Source: Nucisporomicrobium flavum (GTDB lineage: Bacteria > Actinomycetota > Actinomycetes > Mycobacteriales > Micromonosporaceae). Taken from it: DNA of 64,000 bases. Shown here in pieces: positions 1 to 8,544 of the stretch (positions are counted from its first letter, which is position 1; each line of letters starts with the position of its first letter). The DNA lies in NCBI RefSeq assembly GCF_016464385.1, contig NZ_JADMLH010000010.1, forward strand, positions 131,593-195,592, given 5' to 3'. The notes under the pieces were generated by a model, which saw only the letters and a list, made by a program, of their open reading frames with translations, made no database searches and was not told the origin of the DNA. The translations under genes and the position numbers were made by a program.

Positions 1-265
1 CACCATCCGACCACGAGAGCACGGCTCCTGCTACGCCGGCACTCAGGTATGCCGCTCTACAGAAACTCTGCGGACGTCGTCGACAACGATCCACCTTCGG
101 CTACTGAGATCGGACAAGGAAACTCAACATCAACCACTACGGTTGTTGACCTTGAATCGAGCGCAGCTCGATCCGATCTTGGCGACGCGCGAAGCGTCGT
201 CGTCCAACCGTAACCACCCACCCACACACCCCACCAACCACCCACCTACTGCTCACCCACCCTGC

Positions 266-335
266 CTGCCCACATCAATCCCCAACCCCGATCCGTAGCG
301 AAGCGGGATTGGGGTTGGGGTTGGGGATTGTGTCG
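266..335. repeat. G/C-rich hairpin, remnant copy
   Basis: The left arm holds CAATCCCCAACCCCGATCC and the right arm GGGATTGGGGTTGGGG plus one extra GGGGTT unit, around the loop GTAGCGAAGC. The equivalent hairpin at 5037-5100 differs in its outer stem, but the changes fall in both arms together, so pairing is kept. This suggests selection on the folded form. Confidence 0.6.
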
Positions 336-390
336 GCTGCCCTGGGCAGAGCGGGTGAGCAGCCACAACGCCACCCAGACCGTTCATAAG

Positions 391-433
391 CCCTTCCTAG
401 ATTCCTTCCGCACGGGAGGGATCTAGGAAGGGG
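391..433. repeat. Inverted repeat, remnant copy
   Basis: CCCTTCCTAGAT is followed after a short loop region by ATCTAGGAAGGG. The inner stem has decayed compared with the copy at 5157-5199. It lies about 60 bp from the preceding hairpin, as in the intact element. Confidence 0.55.
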
Positions 434-774
434 TCTACCGCCCTCTGCCGCGGCCGTCAGCAACCGAGTCCCCTTCGAACCTCGGGCTCCGCCCCGAACC
501 CCGGCCCGGCTCGAGATCGCCGAAGCAACAGCCGGCCAGGGTCTGGTGATCTCATCCCCTCGGGTACCCGATGGGATGCCACACCAGCCACCCGACCGCA
601 AGGGGCGAGCCTTGCTGCGCTCGGTCGCAAGCGGCCCCTTGCACCCGGGCGTCCGGCGCGGCATGGCGGAGCCTGCCCGCGCGAGGAGATCACCTCTCAC
701 AGACGACGCGTACGCGAAGACGCCCGCCGGCCGCTGAACGCGGCCCGACGGGCGTCTCCGGTCGAAGGGTCCGG

Positions 775-996
775 CTACTCGTAAGCGATGCGGTCGACAA
801 CCTGGCCAGGGTCGAGAGCGCGGAGCAACGCGTCCCCGGCGATGACCTGCCGGTCGACCTGGTCATGGTCCCAATAGGCCACCCGCAGCCACGCGACAAG
901 CCGCGCGGCAGACAGCGCCGTCACCAGCGCCATCGGATCAGTTAGCGCCAAAGTCGGTAGCTCGATCACGCGTGGTGGCCTACGTCGGACCCTCAT
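775..996 (-). CDS. Small conserved element protein (remnant element copy)
   Basis: This 73-residue protein starts with ATG after the strong ribosome site AGGGAGG. It is clearly homologous to the protein at 5554-5775: the cores AYWDHDQVDRQVIA and LLRALDP are nearly identical. It follows the traB remnant exactly as its partner follows intact traB. The reading frame is still open although the traB copy beside it is broken, so it may still be expressed. Function is unknown. It is probably an accessory transfer or maintenance protein of this element family, inferred only from linkage. Confidence 0.6.
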   Translation of the reverse strand: MRVRRRPPRVIELPTLALTDPMALVTALSAARLVAWLRVAYWDHDQVDRQVIAGDALLRALDPGQVVDRIAYE

Positions 997-1006
997 GACT
1001 GCCTCC

Positions 1007-1895
1007 CTAGAACAGGATCGGGCCGCGCTGAGCCTGTTGCTGCTCTTCGGCCTGCTCCCCTGTGTCCGGGGGCTGATCGGTCGGCAGCGCGGCTGCTATC
1101 CGCACTGACTCGATCGCCTCGACGGCCGCGCGCCCGGCCGGCACGTCCGGGAGCCGGAACGACAGCCGCGGCAACGCAGCCGCGACCTTGGCGTAACGGC
1201 CCGCCGAGATGAGGACGAACTCCCCAACACTGAGCGTGCGCAGCAGCTGCGGGTTCACCTTGAACGCGTACTGCCGACGGGCCACACCCTGGCGCTTGAC
1301 GCTGTTGTCCTGGTCGTAGTCAGCGCCGCCCTCAGTCACGCGCTCAGTGCCGGCCAACTTGGAGATCGGCTCGGCCTGCTCACTCTGCCGGTACGTCAGC
1401 ACTACGGCGTTGGTCGACAGCGCCGACCAGGTGTGCCCGCCACCGAAGCCGTCCGGGTCCTGTGCCGTCAGGACGCTGTGGGCGCCGGCTTCCTCGATGA
1501 CGATGACGACCGGCTTCGGTTGCCCGTCCGGACCGACCTGGCGACGGTACGGGTCCACCAGGTACGAGCCGGAGTCGCGCAGCACCAAGCGCATCAGCGC
1601 CGTGGCCGCCTGCGGCCGGCTGACCGTGGGTAGCTCGGTGCACGCCACATCGGTTCCTCGAACGACCATCACCGGCGGAGGCCGGGCCGATCCAGCCACG
1701 CAGGTGAATCGCCATCAAGGCGTAGCGCATGAGTGCGCCGCCGAGGTCGTTGTAGTTGAACGCGTCGACCAGCCCGGCCACGTCAGCCGACCCCGCACCA
1801 GCGAACACACCCGGTCTGGCAACGCGTCGATCGTCTTGCCCTGCTCAGCGTCGAGCTCGAGCGCCAACGCGACAACCGTGTCGCGACGGCGGCTC
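1007..1895 (-). pseudogene. Truncated and frameshifted traB/FtsK-like remnant
   Basis: This is a diverged copy of the 3' half of the translocase gene at 5786-7651. The stretch 1007-1699 still reads well (VVIVIEEAGA, HTWSALSTNAVVLTYRQSEQAEP), but it lacks 23 residues between EEAGA and the following S(V/I)LTAQDP, an in-frame loss of 69 bases. Upstream there is a frameshift near 1670 and a further deletion near 1780. Similarity stops near 1895, so the Walker A motif and the membrane-spanning N-terminus are missing. It cannot encode a working DNA pump. Confidence 0.85.
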
Positions 1896-2041
1896 CTTGC
1901 CGAAATACAGGACTCTTGAGTCGTCTCGCCGCCCGGCGAAACCCGACGCACAGTAAGCGCAACCAACCGCGGCCGCGCGGGCGGCCCGCCCAGCGCAACC
2001 ACCGTAACGTGGGGTCTGGGGGTCGCCCCCAGGAGTAAACA
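1896..2041. other. Junction between remnant element and att site
   Basis: No gene is seen. A short hairpin GGGGGTCGCCCCC followed by AGGAG lies at about 2022-2040, directly before the att repeat. A similar GGGGCTCGCCCCCAGGAG string occurs near 4635 inside the intact element, so this may be an end-specific element sequence. Confidence 0.4.
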
Positions 2042-2084
2042 GTGGGGCGGGCGGGACTCGAACCCGCGACCGAGGGATTATGAG
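2042..2084 (-). other. Left attachment site (att direct repeat)
   Basis: These 43 bases are identical to 17710-17752, the 3' half of the tRNA-Ile2 gene from the anticodon loop through the T arm and acceptor strand. Identity ends abruptly on both sides. Such a tRNA-3'-end duplication is the expected product of site-specific integration by a tyrosine recombinase, so this marks the far end of the element relative to the integrase. Confidence 0.93.
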
Positions 2085-2214
2085 ACAGCCCGTCCGCCAT
2101 AACCACGGCATCTACCTGCGCCCCTACTTACACGGAAGCAGCCCTGTGCCACTTCCCCCTCAACGATCGACTCTGCTTCGCGTCACGACTCGCGTCACGG
2201 CCACTTCCGCACAG

Positions 2215-3684
2215 CTACCTCCGTTTGCCGGTGCGCTTAGGACGGCGGCCCTGGCGCCGATTTTCGAGATAGTGCTTGACTGGTGGATGCTCCCGAATTG
2301 ACCTTCGAATAAGTGGCATCTGCATCAACCACACCGCTTGTTCACTTGCCTGATCACCCTGACTCGTTATAGCTTCATCCAAGGCTTCGAGCAGTCTCGG
2401 CCAGTCTCGATTCAAAGCGCTAATGCCAATGCGCTCAAGTGCGTCGGAAGGAACGAATTGCGACATGGCGTGCTGCATCGTCGCATCATCGGTGTGCAGC
2501 TGCTGACGGCAAAGCCAGATGTTAATCATAGCAATATTAAATGAACTGTGGCCCTCGTGGACGAGCGTTGCAGTCAAAAGGTCGAAAATCGAAAGGGCCT
2601 CCGACCACTTCTCCTTAGATTCGAGATCGACACCCTGAGAGGTAAAGTAAGAAACGTCCGTGTTTCGCTTACCAAAAAAGTGTGAACCCCATTTGATTGC
2701 CATCCCAGTACTAAGCAGCTCAACACTGTCGAGCAAGTCTTCAAGGTATCGCGGCGAGGTCGTTACTTTCTCCCATAGCTGGACGGGCGGAAGATCAAGG
2801 CCAGCAATCTCGTTAACGTAGTCAGGGTCCGCTCGCGCGCTCGTACCTCTAGACAAGAGGCGCACACGAGCCAGAGACTCACGAAGGACGGTCCAACTCC
2901 CAGGAATTGTCTCGATGTCAAAACCCGCCCATTGCAGCGTTATATCATGCCACTCTGCGTATCCCCCTCGAATGAAGTCCTCTATTCGTCGATCGATAGC
3001 CCACCGGCGCAGTTCCCCTGTCGTCTTGTATTTCTCGATTACATCGAACGGCACCGGAGGGAGATCGCCGAGACTGGTCGAGCCCCGAGCCGAGAGGGCG
3101 CTTCGCGCAAGCGCGCCCATAAATTCCTCGAAATACTGAACAATCAAGGGAAATAGCGATGCCGCCAATTGCCCGTCTAAAGTCGGCTCAGTAAGGCTTA
3201 CGTAATACTTGCTGGCATAATCCCGCTTGAGTTCATCGTCAAGGAAAAGCCTATGCAATTCGTCCCAGATTTGATTTTCGACTTCTTCTATGAAGTCGGA
3301 CATGACAGCAAAATACTGCTCAGATGCAACGGGATAATAGGCGCCTTTAGATGTCGAATCCCGGCGTTCTTCCTCGTCGCCCGAATTTTTCGCAAGAAGA
3401 ACGTCGAGTCTGTCGAAGCGTGAATCGTCAAGCGCCCTCACTTGAGCCTCGACAGCGACACGGTCTTGAATGTCTAGACGTTTCTGCAAGGCACGCAGTT
3501 CTGACGCGTGAAGCCGCTCGTGATCCTTCTGAACAATTTTCACCAAACTGCGAGCCTTCTCGACTTTATCCGCTAGAAGAATAGCTGCGGTAGTAACGAT
3601 CTGGAAACCGAGGTTTTCTTCAAGCGACTCTGAGGCGGCCGGCTTCGCGCCCACATTGGGCGGCAGCTCGTCACTAATACTCAT
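2215..3684 (-). CDS. Cargo protein of unknown function, second gene of a two-gene cassette
   Basis: The 489-residue protein has no family that I recognise. It is soluble in appearance. Residues about 20-120 are rich in charged and Leu/Ala residues and are probably coiled coil or helical. A helical, TPR-like section lies near 345-420 (WSEALSIFDLLTATLVHEG), and the tail is strongly basic (RRQGRRPKRTGKRR). It starts 17 bp after the stop of the upstream 256-aa gene, so the two are almost surely co-transcribed. Base composition is clearly lower in GC than the surrounding element, with AT-rich codons common, which points to separate acquisition. It is the gene closest to the left att site, a usual place for cargo. 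A defence or toxin role is possible but is only inferred from position and composition. Confidence 0.75.
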   Translation of the reverse strand: MSISDELPPNVGAKPAASESLEENLGFQIVTTAAILLADKVEKARSLVKIVQKDHERLHASELRALQKRLDIQDRVAVEAQVRALDDSRFDRLDVLLAKNSGDEEERRDSTSKGAYYPVASEQYFAVMSDFIEEVENQIWDELHRLFLDDELKRDYASKYYVSLTEPTLDGQLAASLFPLIVQYFEEFMGALARSALSARGSTSLGDLPPVPFDVIEKYKTTGELRRWAIDRRIEDFIRGGYAEWHDITLQWAGFDIETIPGSWTVLRESLARVRLLSRGTSARADPDYVNEIAGLDLPPVQLWEKVTTSPRYLEDLLDSVELLSTGMAIKWGSHFFGKRNTDVSYFTSQGVDLESKEKWSEALSIFDLLTATLVHEGHSSFNIAMINIWLCRQQLHTDDATMQHAMSQFVPSDALERIGISALNRDWPRLLEALDEAITSQGDQASEQAVWLMQMPLIRRSIREHPPVKHYLENRRQGRRPKRTGKRR

Positions 3685-3701
3685 TCAGGTGAACCTTCCG
3701 A

Positions 3702-4472
3702 TCAACTAAATCGGGATTGGTCTTTGATCGCGTCAACACAAGTTTCGCCAAAAGAGGTTAGACGCCATACGACATCCTGAGCACCCTCAACAGCTACCGT
3801 GCGCGCTAGGCCGAGACTCTGCAACTTGGCCGCCAAGGCCGGCAGCGCGTTCTTGAGAGTAGGACTGGCTTCAACTATACGGCTCTCCGGCCATGCGTAC
3901 CGATATTGCTGTCTTTCTTGCGCAGTGGCCCAATAGACCGGCGACGGGAGAGCAATCTGCAACATCAGCCGAAAGTGAGGAACTTCCAACTCACGAATTG
4001 CCGATAGGGCTAGAAGCTGTTCGTCTACAACGGCCTCGTCTTCAGCCAAAGCTCCTGTAGCCACTATCTCAGAAATCAATTTCAGCTTTGCATCGGCCGT
4101 CGCTTCCCCGGCGGCTTCGATGCCCACGACTAAAAGCCGCATCTTCGCCGGATCTCGCAACAGCTGGTCAAGCAACTCAGAACTCGATACGCCGTTTTCA
4201 TCTGCAGCAGCGGAAACCATGACGGTAGCTCGCTCGCGCCGTACATCGACAATCCGTCGAATAGCGTAGGAAAGCTCCTCCGCTAAGGGCCCAACCGCGC
4301 CACCGAGCGCGGCGCCAGCCTCTGGCGACCCTGTACCAGCAGCCACAAATGCGGTCACCGCGCTATTCGCCATATTGCCGATCACGCGGTCGAATGCAGC
4401 GCCTGACCGTAGCTGCGTCTCTGACAAAGGTTCCAGGCCATCCTCCAACGCGTCATTTGCCACACGCGCCAC
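3702..4472 (-). CDS. Cargo protein with hydrophobic N-terminal segment and winged-helix-like C-terminus
   Basis: The 256-residue protein is the first gene of the cassette. Residues about 32-70 form an Ala/Gly-rich amphipathic or membrane-associated segment (VTAFVAAGTGSPEAGAALGG). The C-terminal 60 residues (LKNALPALAAKLQSLGLA, then VVWRLTSFGETCVDAI) look like a winged helix with the 'LT.fG..f..a' ending seen in DUF4393/Abi-alpha-type abortive-infection proteins. That resemblance is from pattern only. GTG at 4472 has GAGGG five bases upstream. An in-frame CTG further upstream could add about eight residues (LTEELPRAV). Function is unknown. Pairing with the 489-aa gene suggests a two-component system. 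Confidence 0.7.
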   Translation of the reverse strand: MARVANDALEDGLEPLSETQLRSGAAFDRVIGNMANSAVTAFVAAGTGSPEAGAALGGAVGPLAEELSYAIRRIVDVRRERATVMVSAAADENGVSSSELLDQLLRDPAKMRLLVVGIEAAGEATADAKLKLISEIVATGALAEDEAVVDEQLLALSAIRELEVPHFRLMLQIALPSPVYWATAQERQQYRYAWPESRIVEASPTLKNALPALAAKLQSLGLARTVAVEGAQDVVWRLTSFGETCVDAIKDQSRFS

Positions 4473-5036
4473 CGCCCTCGGGAGCTCTTCGGTCAGGCAT
4501 AGTCACGAAGGAGCCTCTCTAATTCCGTCGATGCGTCGAGGGTGGCCCAGATGCGCTACACCCGTGACTCGGAGGGTAATCGATAGCGTGCATAGTCCGG
4601 TAGCACCGCTTCGCGAGAAGCCAATGAGGGTCTTGGGGCTCGCCCCCAGGAGCGCACTATGGTGTCGTCGCAAGCCGTGCCGATCCGCCGCCACGACTGC
4701 CTGCCCAGTGAGAACGGAGCCCCCGACGCTGCGAGAACTGGAGATCGACTAACGAGTGAACCCCAACAGAGTAGAGGCGAGGAAGCAGCATCAACAGACG
4801 CTGCGGACGCCGGCTCGCAATCCATCTTCGAAGGAAAAGCATCGAACAAGGGAACCCAACGCCAACCACCACAGGTGTTGACCTTGAATCGAGCGCAGCT
4901 CGATCCGATCTTGGCGACGCGCGAAGCGTCGTCGCCCCACCGCAACCACCCACCCACCGCAACCAACCCACCCACCACAACCACCCACACAGCCCACCAA
5001 CCACCCACCCACCTACTGCTCACCCGCCCTGCCCTG

Positions 5037-5100
5037 CCCACACCAAACCCCAACCCCGATCCCATAGCGAAGCGGGATTGGGGTTGGGGTTTGGTGTGGG
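5037..5100. repeat. 27-bp G/C-rich hairpin
   Basis: The arms 5037-5063 and 5074-5100 pair over 27 bp with one G-U pair, around the ten-base loop ATAGCGAAGC. One arm is made of GGGGTT-like units, so a G-quadruplex is also conceivable. The remnant copy at 266-335 has the same loop and paired changes in both arms. No following T tract is present, so a plain terminator is less likely than a structural element for transfer or replication. Confidence 0.7.
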
Positions 5101-5156
5101 CCGCCCTGGGCAGGGCGGGTGAGCAGCCACAACACCACCTAGACCCCGGTCATAAA

Positions 5157-5199
5157 CCCTTCCTAGATCCCTTCCGGCACCGGAGGGATCTAGGAAGGG
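5157..5199. repeat. 20-bp near-perfect inverted repeat
   Basis: CCCTTCCTAGATCCCT..CCGG pairs with CCGGAGGGATCTAGGAAGGG around a two-base loop with one bulged T. A further partial copy TCTAGGAAGGGG follows immediately. This could be an iteron-like or nicking-site structure of the element. Confidence 0.65.
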
Positions 5200-5497
5200 T
5201 CTAGGAAGGGGTCTGCTAGCTCTCCGGCGGTGGTCGGCGCCGGCCGAGTCCCTTGGAACCTCGGGGCTCCGCCCCGAACCCCGGCCCGGCTCGGAGATCG
5301 CCGAAAGAACAGCCGGCCAAGGTCCGGTGATCTCCTCACACGGGCACCCGGAGGGATGCCACACCAGCCACCCGGCCGCAAGGGGCGAGCCTCGCTGCGC
5401 TCGGTCGCAAGCGACCCCTTGCACCCGGGCGTCCGGCGCGGCATGGCGGAGCCTGCCCGCGCGAGGAGATCACCTCTCACAGACGACGCGTACGCGA

Positions 5498-5537
5498 AGA
5501 CGCCCGCCGGCCGCTGAACGCGGCTCGACGGGCGTCT
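5498..5537 (-). terminator. Probable terminator of the transfer operon
   Basis: AGACGCCCG and CGGGCGTCT form a 9-bp G/C-rich stem about 17 bases past the stop codon of the 73-aa gene, followed on the minus strand by TTCG. The same structure sits after the related gene of the remnant element at about 719-760. Confidence 0.5.
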
Positions 5538-5553
5538 CCGGTCGGAGGGCTGG

Positions 5554-5775
5554 CTACTCGTGAGCGATGCGGTCGACGACCTCACTGGGGTCGAGTGCCC
5601 GCAGCAACACCTCTGCAGCGATGACCTGCCGGTCGACTTGGTCATGGTCCCAGTAGGCCACCCGGAGGCCCACGGTAAGCGGCGCCGCGGACAGCGCCGT
5701 CACGAGCGCCATCGGATCGGTTAGCGCCGAGGCGGGTAACTCGATCACGCGTGATGGCCTACGTCGGACCCTCAT
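5554..5775 (-). CDS. Small conserved element protein, last gene of the transfer operon
   Basis: The 73-residue protein starts with ATG after AGGGAGG, ten bases past the traB stop. It has a basic N-terminus (MRVRRRP), a central AVE-type mixed segment and the conserved block AYWDHDQVDRQVIA. There is no membrane segment. A diverged but intact copy at 775-996 shows that the frame is under selection. Function is unknown. Because it travels with traB, it may help transfer or copy control. Confidence 0.72.
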   Translation of the reverse strand: MRVRRRPSRVIELPASALTDPMALVTALSAAPLTVGLRVAYWDHDQVDRQVIAAEVLLRALDPSEVVDRIAHE

Positions 5776-5785
5776 GATTACCTCC

Positions 5786-7651
5786 CTAGAACAGGATGGG
5801 GCCGCGCTGAGTGGGCTGCTGCTCTTCGGCCTGCTCCCCGATGTTCTGGGGTTGATTGGTCGGCAGCGCGGCTGCTACCCGCACTGACTCGATCGCCTCA
5901 ACGGCCGCGTGCACGGCCGGCACGTCCGGGAGCCGGAACGACAGCCGCGGCAGCGCCGCCGCCACCTTCGCGTAGCGGCCGGCCGAGATGAGCACGAACT
6001 CGCCGATGCCGAGCGTGCGCAGGAGCTGTGGGTTCACCTTGAACGCGTGCTGACGCCGGGCCACCCCTTGGCGCTTGAGACTGTTGTCTTGGTCGTAGTC
6101 GGCGCCGCCCTCGGTCACCCGCTCGGTGCCGGCCAGCTTCGAGATCGGCTCGGCCTGCTCGCTCTGCCGGTACGTGAGCACCACGGCGTTGGTCGACAGC
6201 GCCGACCAAGTGTGCCCGCCACCGAACCCCGTCGGATCCTGTGCCGTCAGGATGCTGTACGCGCCGGCGTCGCGGTTGCGCTCGACCTGGTTGACGAACT
6301 CGCGGCCGATCACCGGGTCTCCGGACACGGCGCCGGCTTCCTCGATGACGATGACGACCGGCTTCGGTCGCCCGTCCGGATCGACCTGGCGGCGGTACGG
6401 GTCCACCAGGTACGAGCCGAAGTCACGCAGGACCAGCCGCATCAGCGCCGTAGCGGCCTCCGGCCGGCTGACCGTGGGCAGCTCAATGCACGCCACGTCG
6501 GTGTCCTCGAACGACCACCCGCCGCCCGAGGCCGGACCGATCCAGCCGCGCAGGTGGATCGCCATCGAGGCGTAGCGCATGAGCGCGCCGCCGAGGTCGT
6601 TGTAGTTGAACGCGTCGACCAGCTCGGCCACCCGCGGATCGCCCGACTTCTTCGCCAGGTTCGCCAGCCGACCCCGCACCAGCGAGTACACCAGGTCGGG
6701 CAACGCGTCGATCGCCTTGCCCTGCTCGGCGTTGAGCTCGAGCGCCAGCGCGACGAGGGTGTTGGCGACGGCAGCCCAGTACCGGTCGCCCCACTCCTCG
6801 ATGCGTATCAGGCGGTCGCGGACCTCGGCCAGGTCGCCGCGCATCGGGTCGTACGGGGACGACCGGGCCAGCAAGGACCGGAAGCGTAGGCCGTGCTCAT
6901 CGGCGACCGCGGCGAGCCGCGGCGCGGCCGACTTACCAGCCGACGGCGGTTCCTTGCAGGTCAGGTAGATCACCTGCCGTCCGTTGCAGGCGGCCCACTC
7001 GGCGATGGTCAGCGCGGTCTCCGTCTTGCCCAGCCCGGTGGCGCCGAGGATCAACAGGTGCCGGTTGTCCGGGTGCGTCATCGGCAGCCGGACCCGGCCG
7101 TGTGCGCGCCACGGCCGGCGCAGGTCGCCGCGCTGGAACCGGCCGACCATCGGCCCGTACCCATCACCGAGGCCTACGGTCCAAGGACGTGCGATCACCG
7201 CGACCGGCCGCACCCGGGTGTGGCGAGCACGCTGCGCCGCGTGCGTGACGACCAGGCGGCGACGCTCCTCGCACAGCTGCCGGTGCTCGCGCTCGTCGGC
7301 ACCGTTGAACGGCGACCGCTCCCGGTGCGCCTGCGTCGCCAGCCAGAGCAAGCCACCCAACGCCGGACCAAGCGCTGTGCCGATCGCGGCGACGGTCGTC
7401 CACTCACCCGGTGTGGCCGGCTGGTCCGACACGTGTACCAGGCGGGCGATGATGTGCCACCACGCCGTCCAATAGTTCAGCCGCGCCATCACCCACCACG
7501 TCGCGAGAACTCCCAGCGCCACGGCGAACAAGGCGATCAACCGATCAGACCAGCGCCGCCGCAGCACCAAGTAGGCCAGCCCGGTCACGAGGGCTCCGAC
7601 GGGCAGCGCCAGCGCGAACACGGCGCCGCAGATCCAGCGGAGCTTGCGCAT
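5786..7651 (-). CDS. traB: FtsK/TraB-like DNA translocase of the integrative element
   Basis: The 621-residue protein has N-terminal hydrophobic segments at about 6-30, 38-58 and 85-105, then a cytoplasmic ATPase domain with Walker A GATGLGKT (203-210) and Walker B-like VVIVIEEAG. This layout is that of FtsK/SpoIIIE-type TraB pumps, which move double-stranded element DNA between actinomycete cells. The ATG start overlaps the previous stop as TGATG. The open frame continues upstream, but that part is antisense-like sequence of the neighbouring gene, so the ATG is preferred. It is the largest gene of a tightly packed minus-strand operon. The gene symbol is given by family role, not by close identity to a named TraB. 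Confidence 0.85.
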   Translation of the reverse strand: MRKLRWICGAVFALALPVGALVTGLAYLVLRRRWSDRLIALFAVALGVLATWWVMARLNYWTAWWHIIARLVHVSDQPATPGEWTTVAAIGTALGPALGGLLWLATQAHRERSPFNGADEREHRQLCEERRRLVVTHAAQRARHTRVRPVAVIARPWTVGLGDGYGPMVGRFQRGDLRRPWRAHGRVRLPMTHPDNRHLLILGATGLGKTETALTIAEWAACNGRQVIYLTCKEPPSAGKSAAPRLAAVADEHGLRFRSLLARSSPYDPMRGDLAEVRDRLIRIEEWGDRYWAAVANTLVALALELNAEQGKAIDALPDLVYSLVRGRLANLAKKSGDPRVAELVDAFNYNDLGGALMRYASMAIHLRGWIGPASGGGWSFEDTDVACIELPTVSRPEAATALMRLVLRDFGSYLVDPYRRQVDPDGRPKPVVIVIEEAGAVSGDPVIGREFVNQVERNRDAGAYSILTAQDPTGFGGGHTWSALSTNAVVLTYRQSEQAEPISKLAGTERVTEGGADYDQDNSLKRQGVARRQHAFKVNPQLLRTLGIGEFVLISAGRYAKVAAALPRLSFRLPDVPAVHAAVEAIESVRVAAALPTNQPQNIGEQAEEQQPTQRGPILF

Positions 7652-8544
7652 CACGCCACCTCCTGTGGCAAATCGATGATCGACAGCGCACCTATCCGGT
7701 CGGCGCTGATCTGCCGATTCGCCAGCGCCCGCCGGGCCGCCCGCTCGGCGGCGGCCACGGCGTTGCGGACCTCGTTGCCGGCCACCGCGTACAGGGTCAC
7801 CTCGTACTCGGTCAGCAGCTCCTCGACGATGCGCGCCAACCGAACCGGCGCCTTGACGTTGCGCTCCACCTCGACCGCAACGCGAGTGCCGCGCTCGTAG
7901 GTCGCCACACCGTCCGGCACGTGGATCCGCTCCGCCGGCTTCTGGCCGCGACGCGCGAGCCCCAGAGCGTCCAGATCCGAGCGGAAGGCACGCTCCGACT
8001 CCCAACGCGCCAGCGAGCCCAGCGACGGCGACGGCCGGCCCTCGAGCACGAGCCGTAGTCGGGACACCTCGCACTGGTGGAACGCCGTGGTCGGCGCGGT
8101 TTCCCGGAAGCTGTCGACCCCGACGACCGCGGCCCCACCCCGCGACAGGCGCACGATCCGCGGAACACCGTTGAGCATCTTGCGCGCCTCCGCGTACCCC
8201 GCGCCCTGCCACCGCTGCAGAAGCGCCCGTACCGCTCGCGGACCCGGCCGGCGGCCCGCTTCCGTCCACGGCAACGCCGGCAGACGGGCGATCAGTACGG
8301 CCAGGTCGTCCTCGTAGATGGCCTTCATGTCGGCCAGCCACCGGAACACCGCCAGGTCGCGCTCAGTCAGACGGACTTGGCCGGCGTCGGCGCGGCGTCG
8401 CCGCGTCGGCTTCGCCGGTGCGTCGCACCGGTCGCAGCGCTCCACCTCCGGCGCCATCGGCGCCGACGCACCGCAACCGCGGCATTCGCGCCACACGTTC
8501 GTCTCCTGGCTTGTCACGTACGCCATGTCGGCGAGGCTGGTCAT
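7651..8544 (-). CDS. Replic_Relax-like (replication-relaxation) protein
   Basis: The 297-residue protein begins with a zinc-ribbon-like CRGCGASAP...CDRCDAP, followed by a winged-helix region (LTERDLAVFRWLADMKAIYEDDL) and a C-terminal core with WESERAFRSD, IHVPDGV, VAVEVERNVK and RLARIVEELL. This order is typical of the Replic_Relax family found beside TraB/FtsK genes on actinobacterial plasmids and integrative elements, where it is thought to act in replication or transfer initiation. It overlaps both neighbours (ATGA upstream, TGATG downstream). It is the only candidate replication or relaxation protein in the element. Confidence 0.75.
   Translation of the reverse strand: MTSLADMAYVTSQETNVWRECRGCGASAPMAPEVERCDRCDAPAKPTRRRRADAGQVRLTERDLAVFRWLADMKAIYEDDLAVLIARLPALPWTEAGRRPGPRAVRALLQRWQGAGYAEARKMLNGVPRIVRLSRGGAAVVGVDSFRETAPTTAFHQCEVSRLRLVLEGRPSPSLGSLARWESERAFRSDLDALGLARRGQKPAERIHVPDGVATYERGTRVAVEVERNVKAPVRLARIVEELLTEYEVTLYAVAGNEVRNAVAAAERAARRALANRQISADRIGALSIIDLPQEVA

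Larger units (their letters stand above)
1..774. other. Non-coding remnant block of a neighbouring integrative element
   Basis: No convincing gene is seen here. From about position 70 the block is a diverged copy of 4790-5550. It shares the C-rich CCACCCACC tract, a G/C-rich hairpin at about 266-335, a second inverted repeat at 391-433 and the terminator-like stem near 719-760. Both copies stand in the same position relative to a 73-aa gene and a traB gene. I infer that this is the non-coding end of a second, decayed element of the same family joined in tandem to the intact one. Confidence 0.7.
4500..5553. other. One-kilobase non-coding block with nested hairpins
   Basis: No gene is supported here. 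The block holds a C-rich tract of CCACC repeats (about 4935-5040), a 27-bp G/C-rich hairpin (5037-5100), a 20-bp inverted repeat (5157-5199), a GCAAGGGG/CCCCTTGC stem (5378-5422) and a terminator-like stem (5498-5537). Most of it is duplicated at 1-774 in the remnant element. Its place at the end of the transfer operon and its structure fit a transfer locus or replication origin of the element. This is an inference. Confidence 0.6.

Noticed and set aside
275..700. Open frames in the hairpin blocks (1-774 and 4500-5553)
   Set aside because: They are not conserved between the two copies in frame, have no ribosome sites and are broken by the hairpins.
5786..8341. Extended start for the translocase gene (851 codons)
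   Set aside because: The extra N-terminal part is Arg/Gly/Ala-rich and overlaps the Replic_Relax-like gene. The ATG at 7651 has a TGATG coupling and gives a natural membrane N-terminus.
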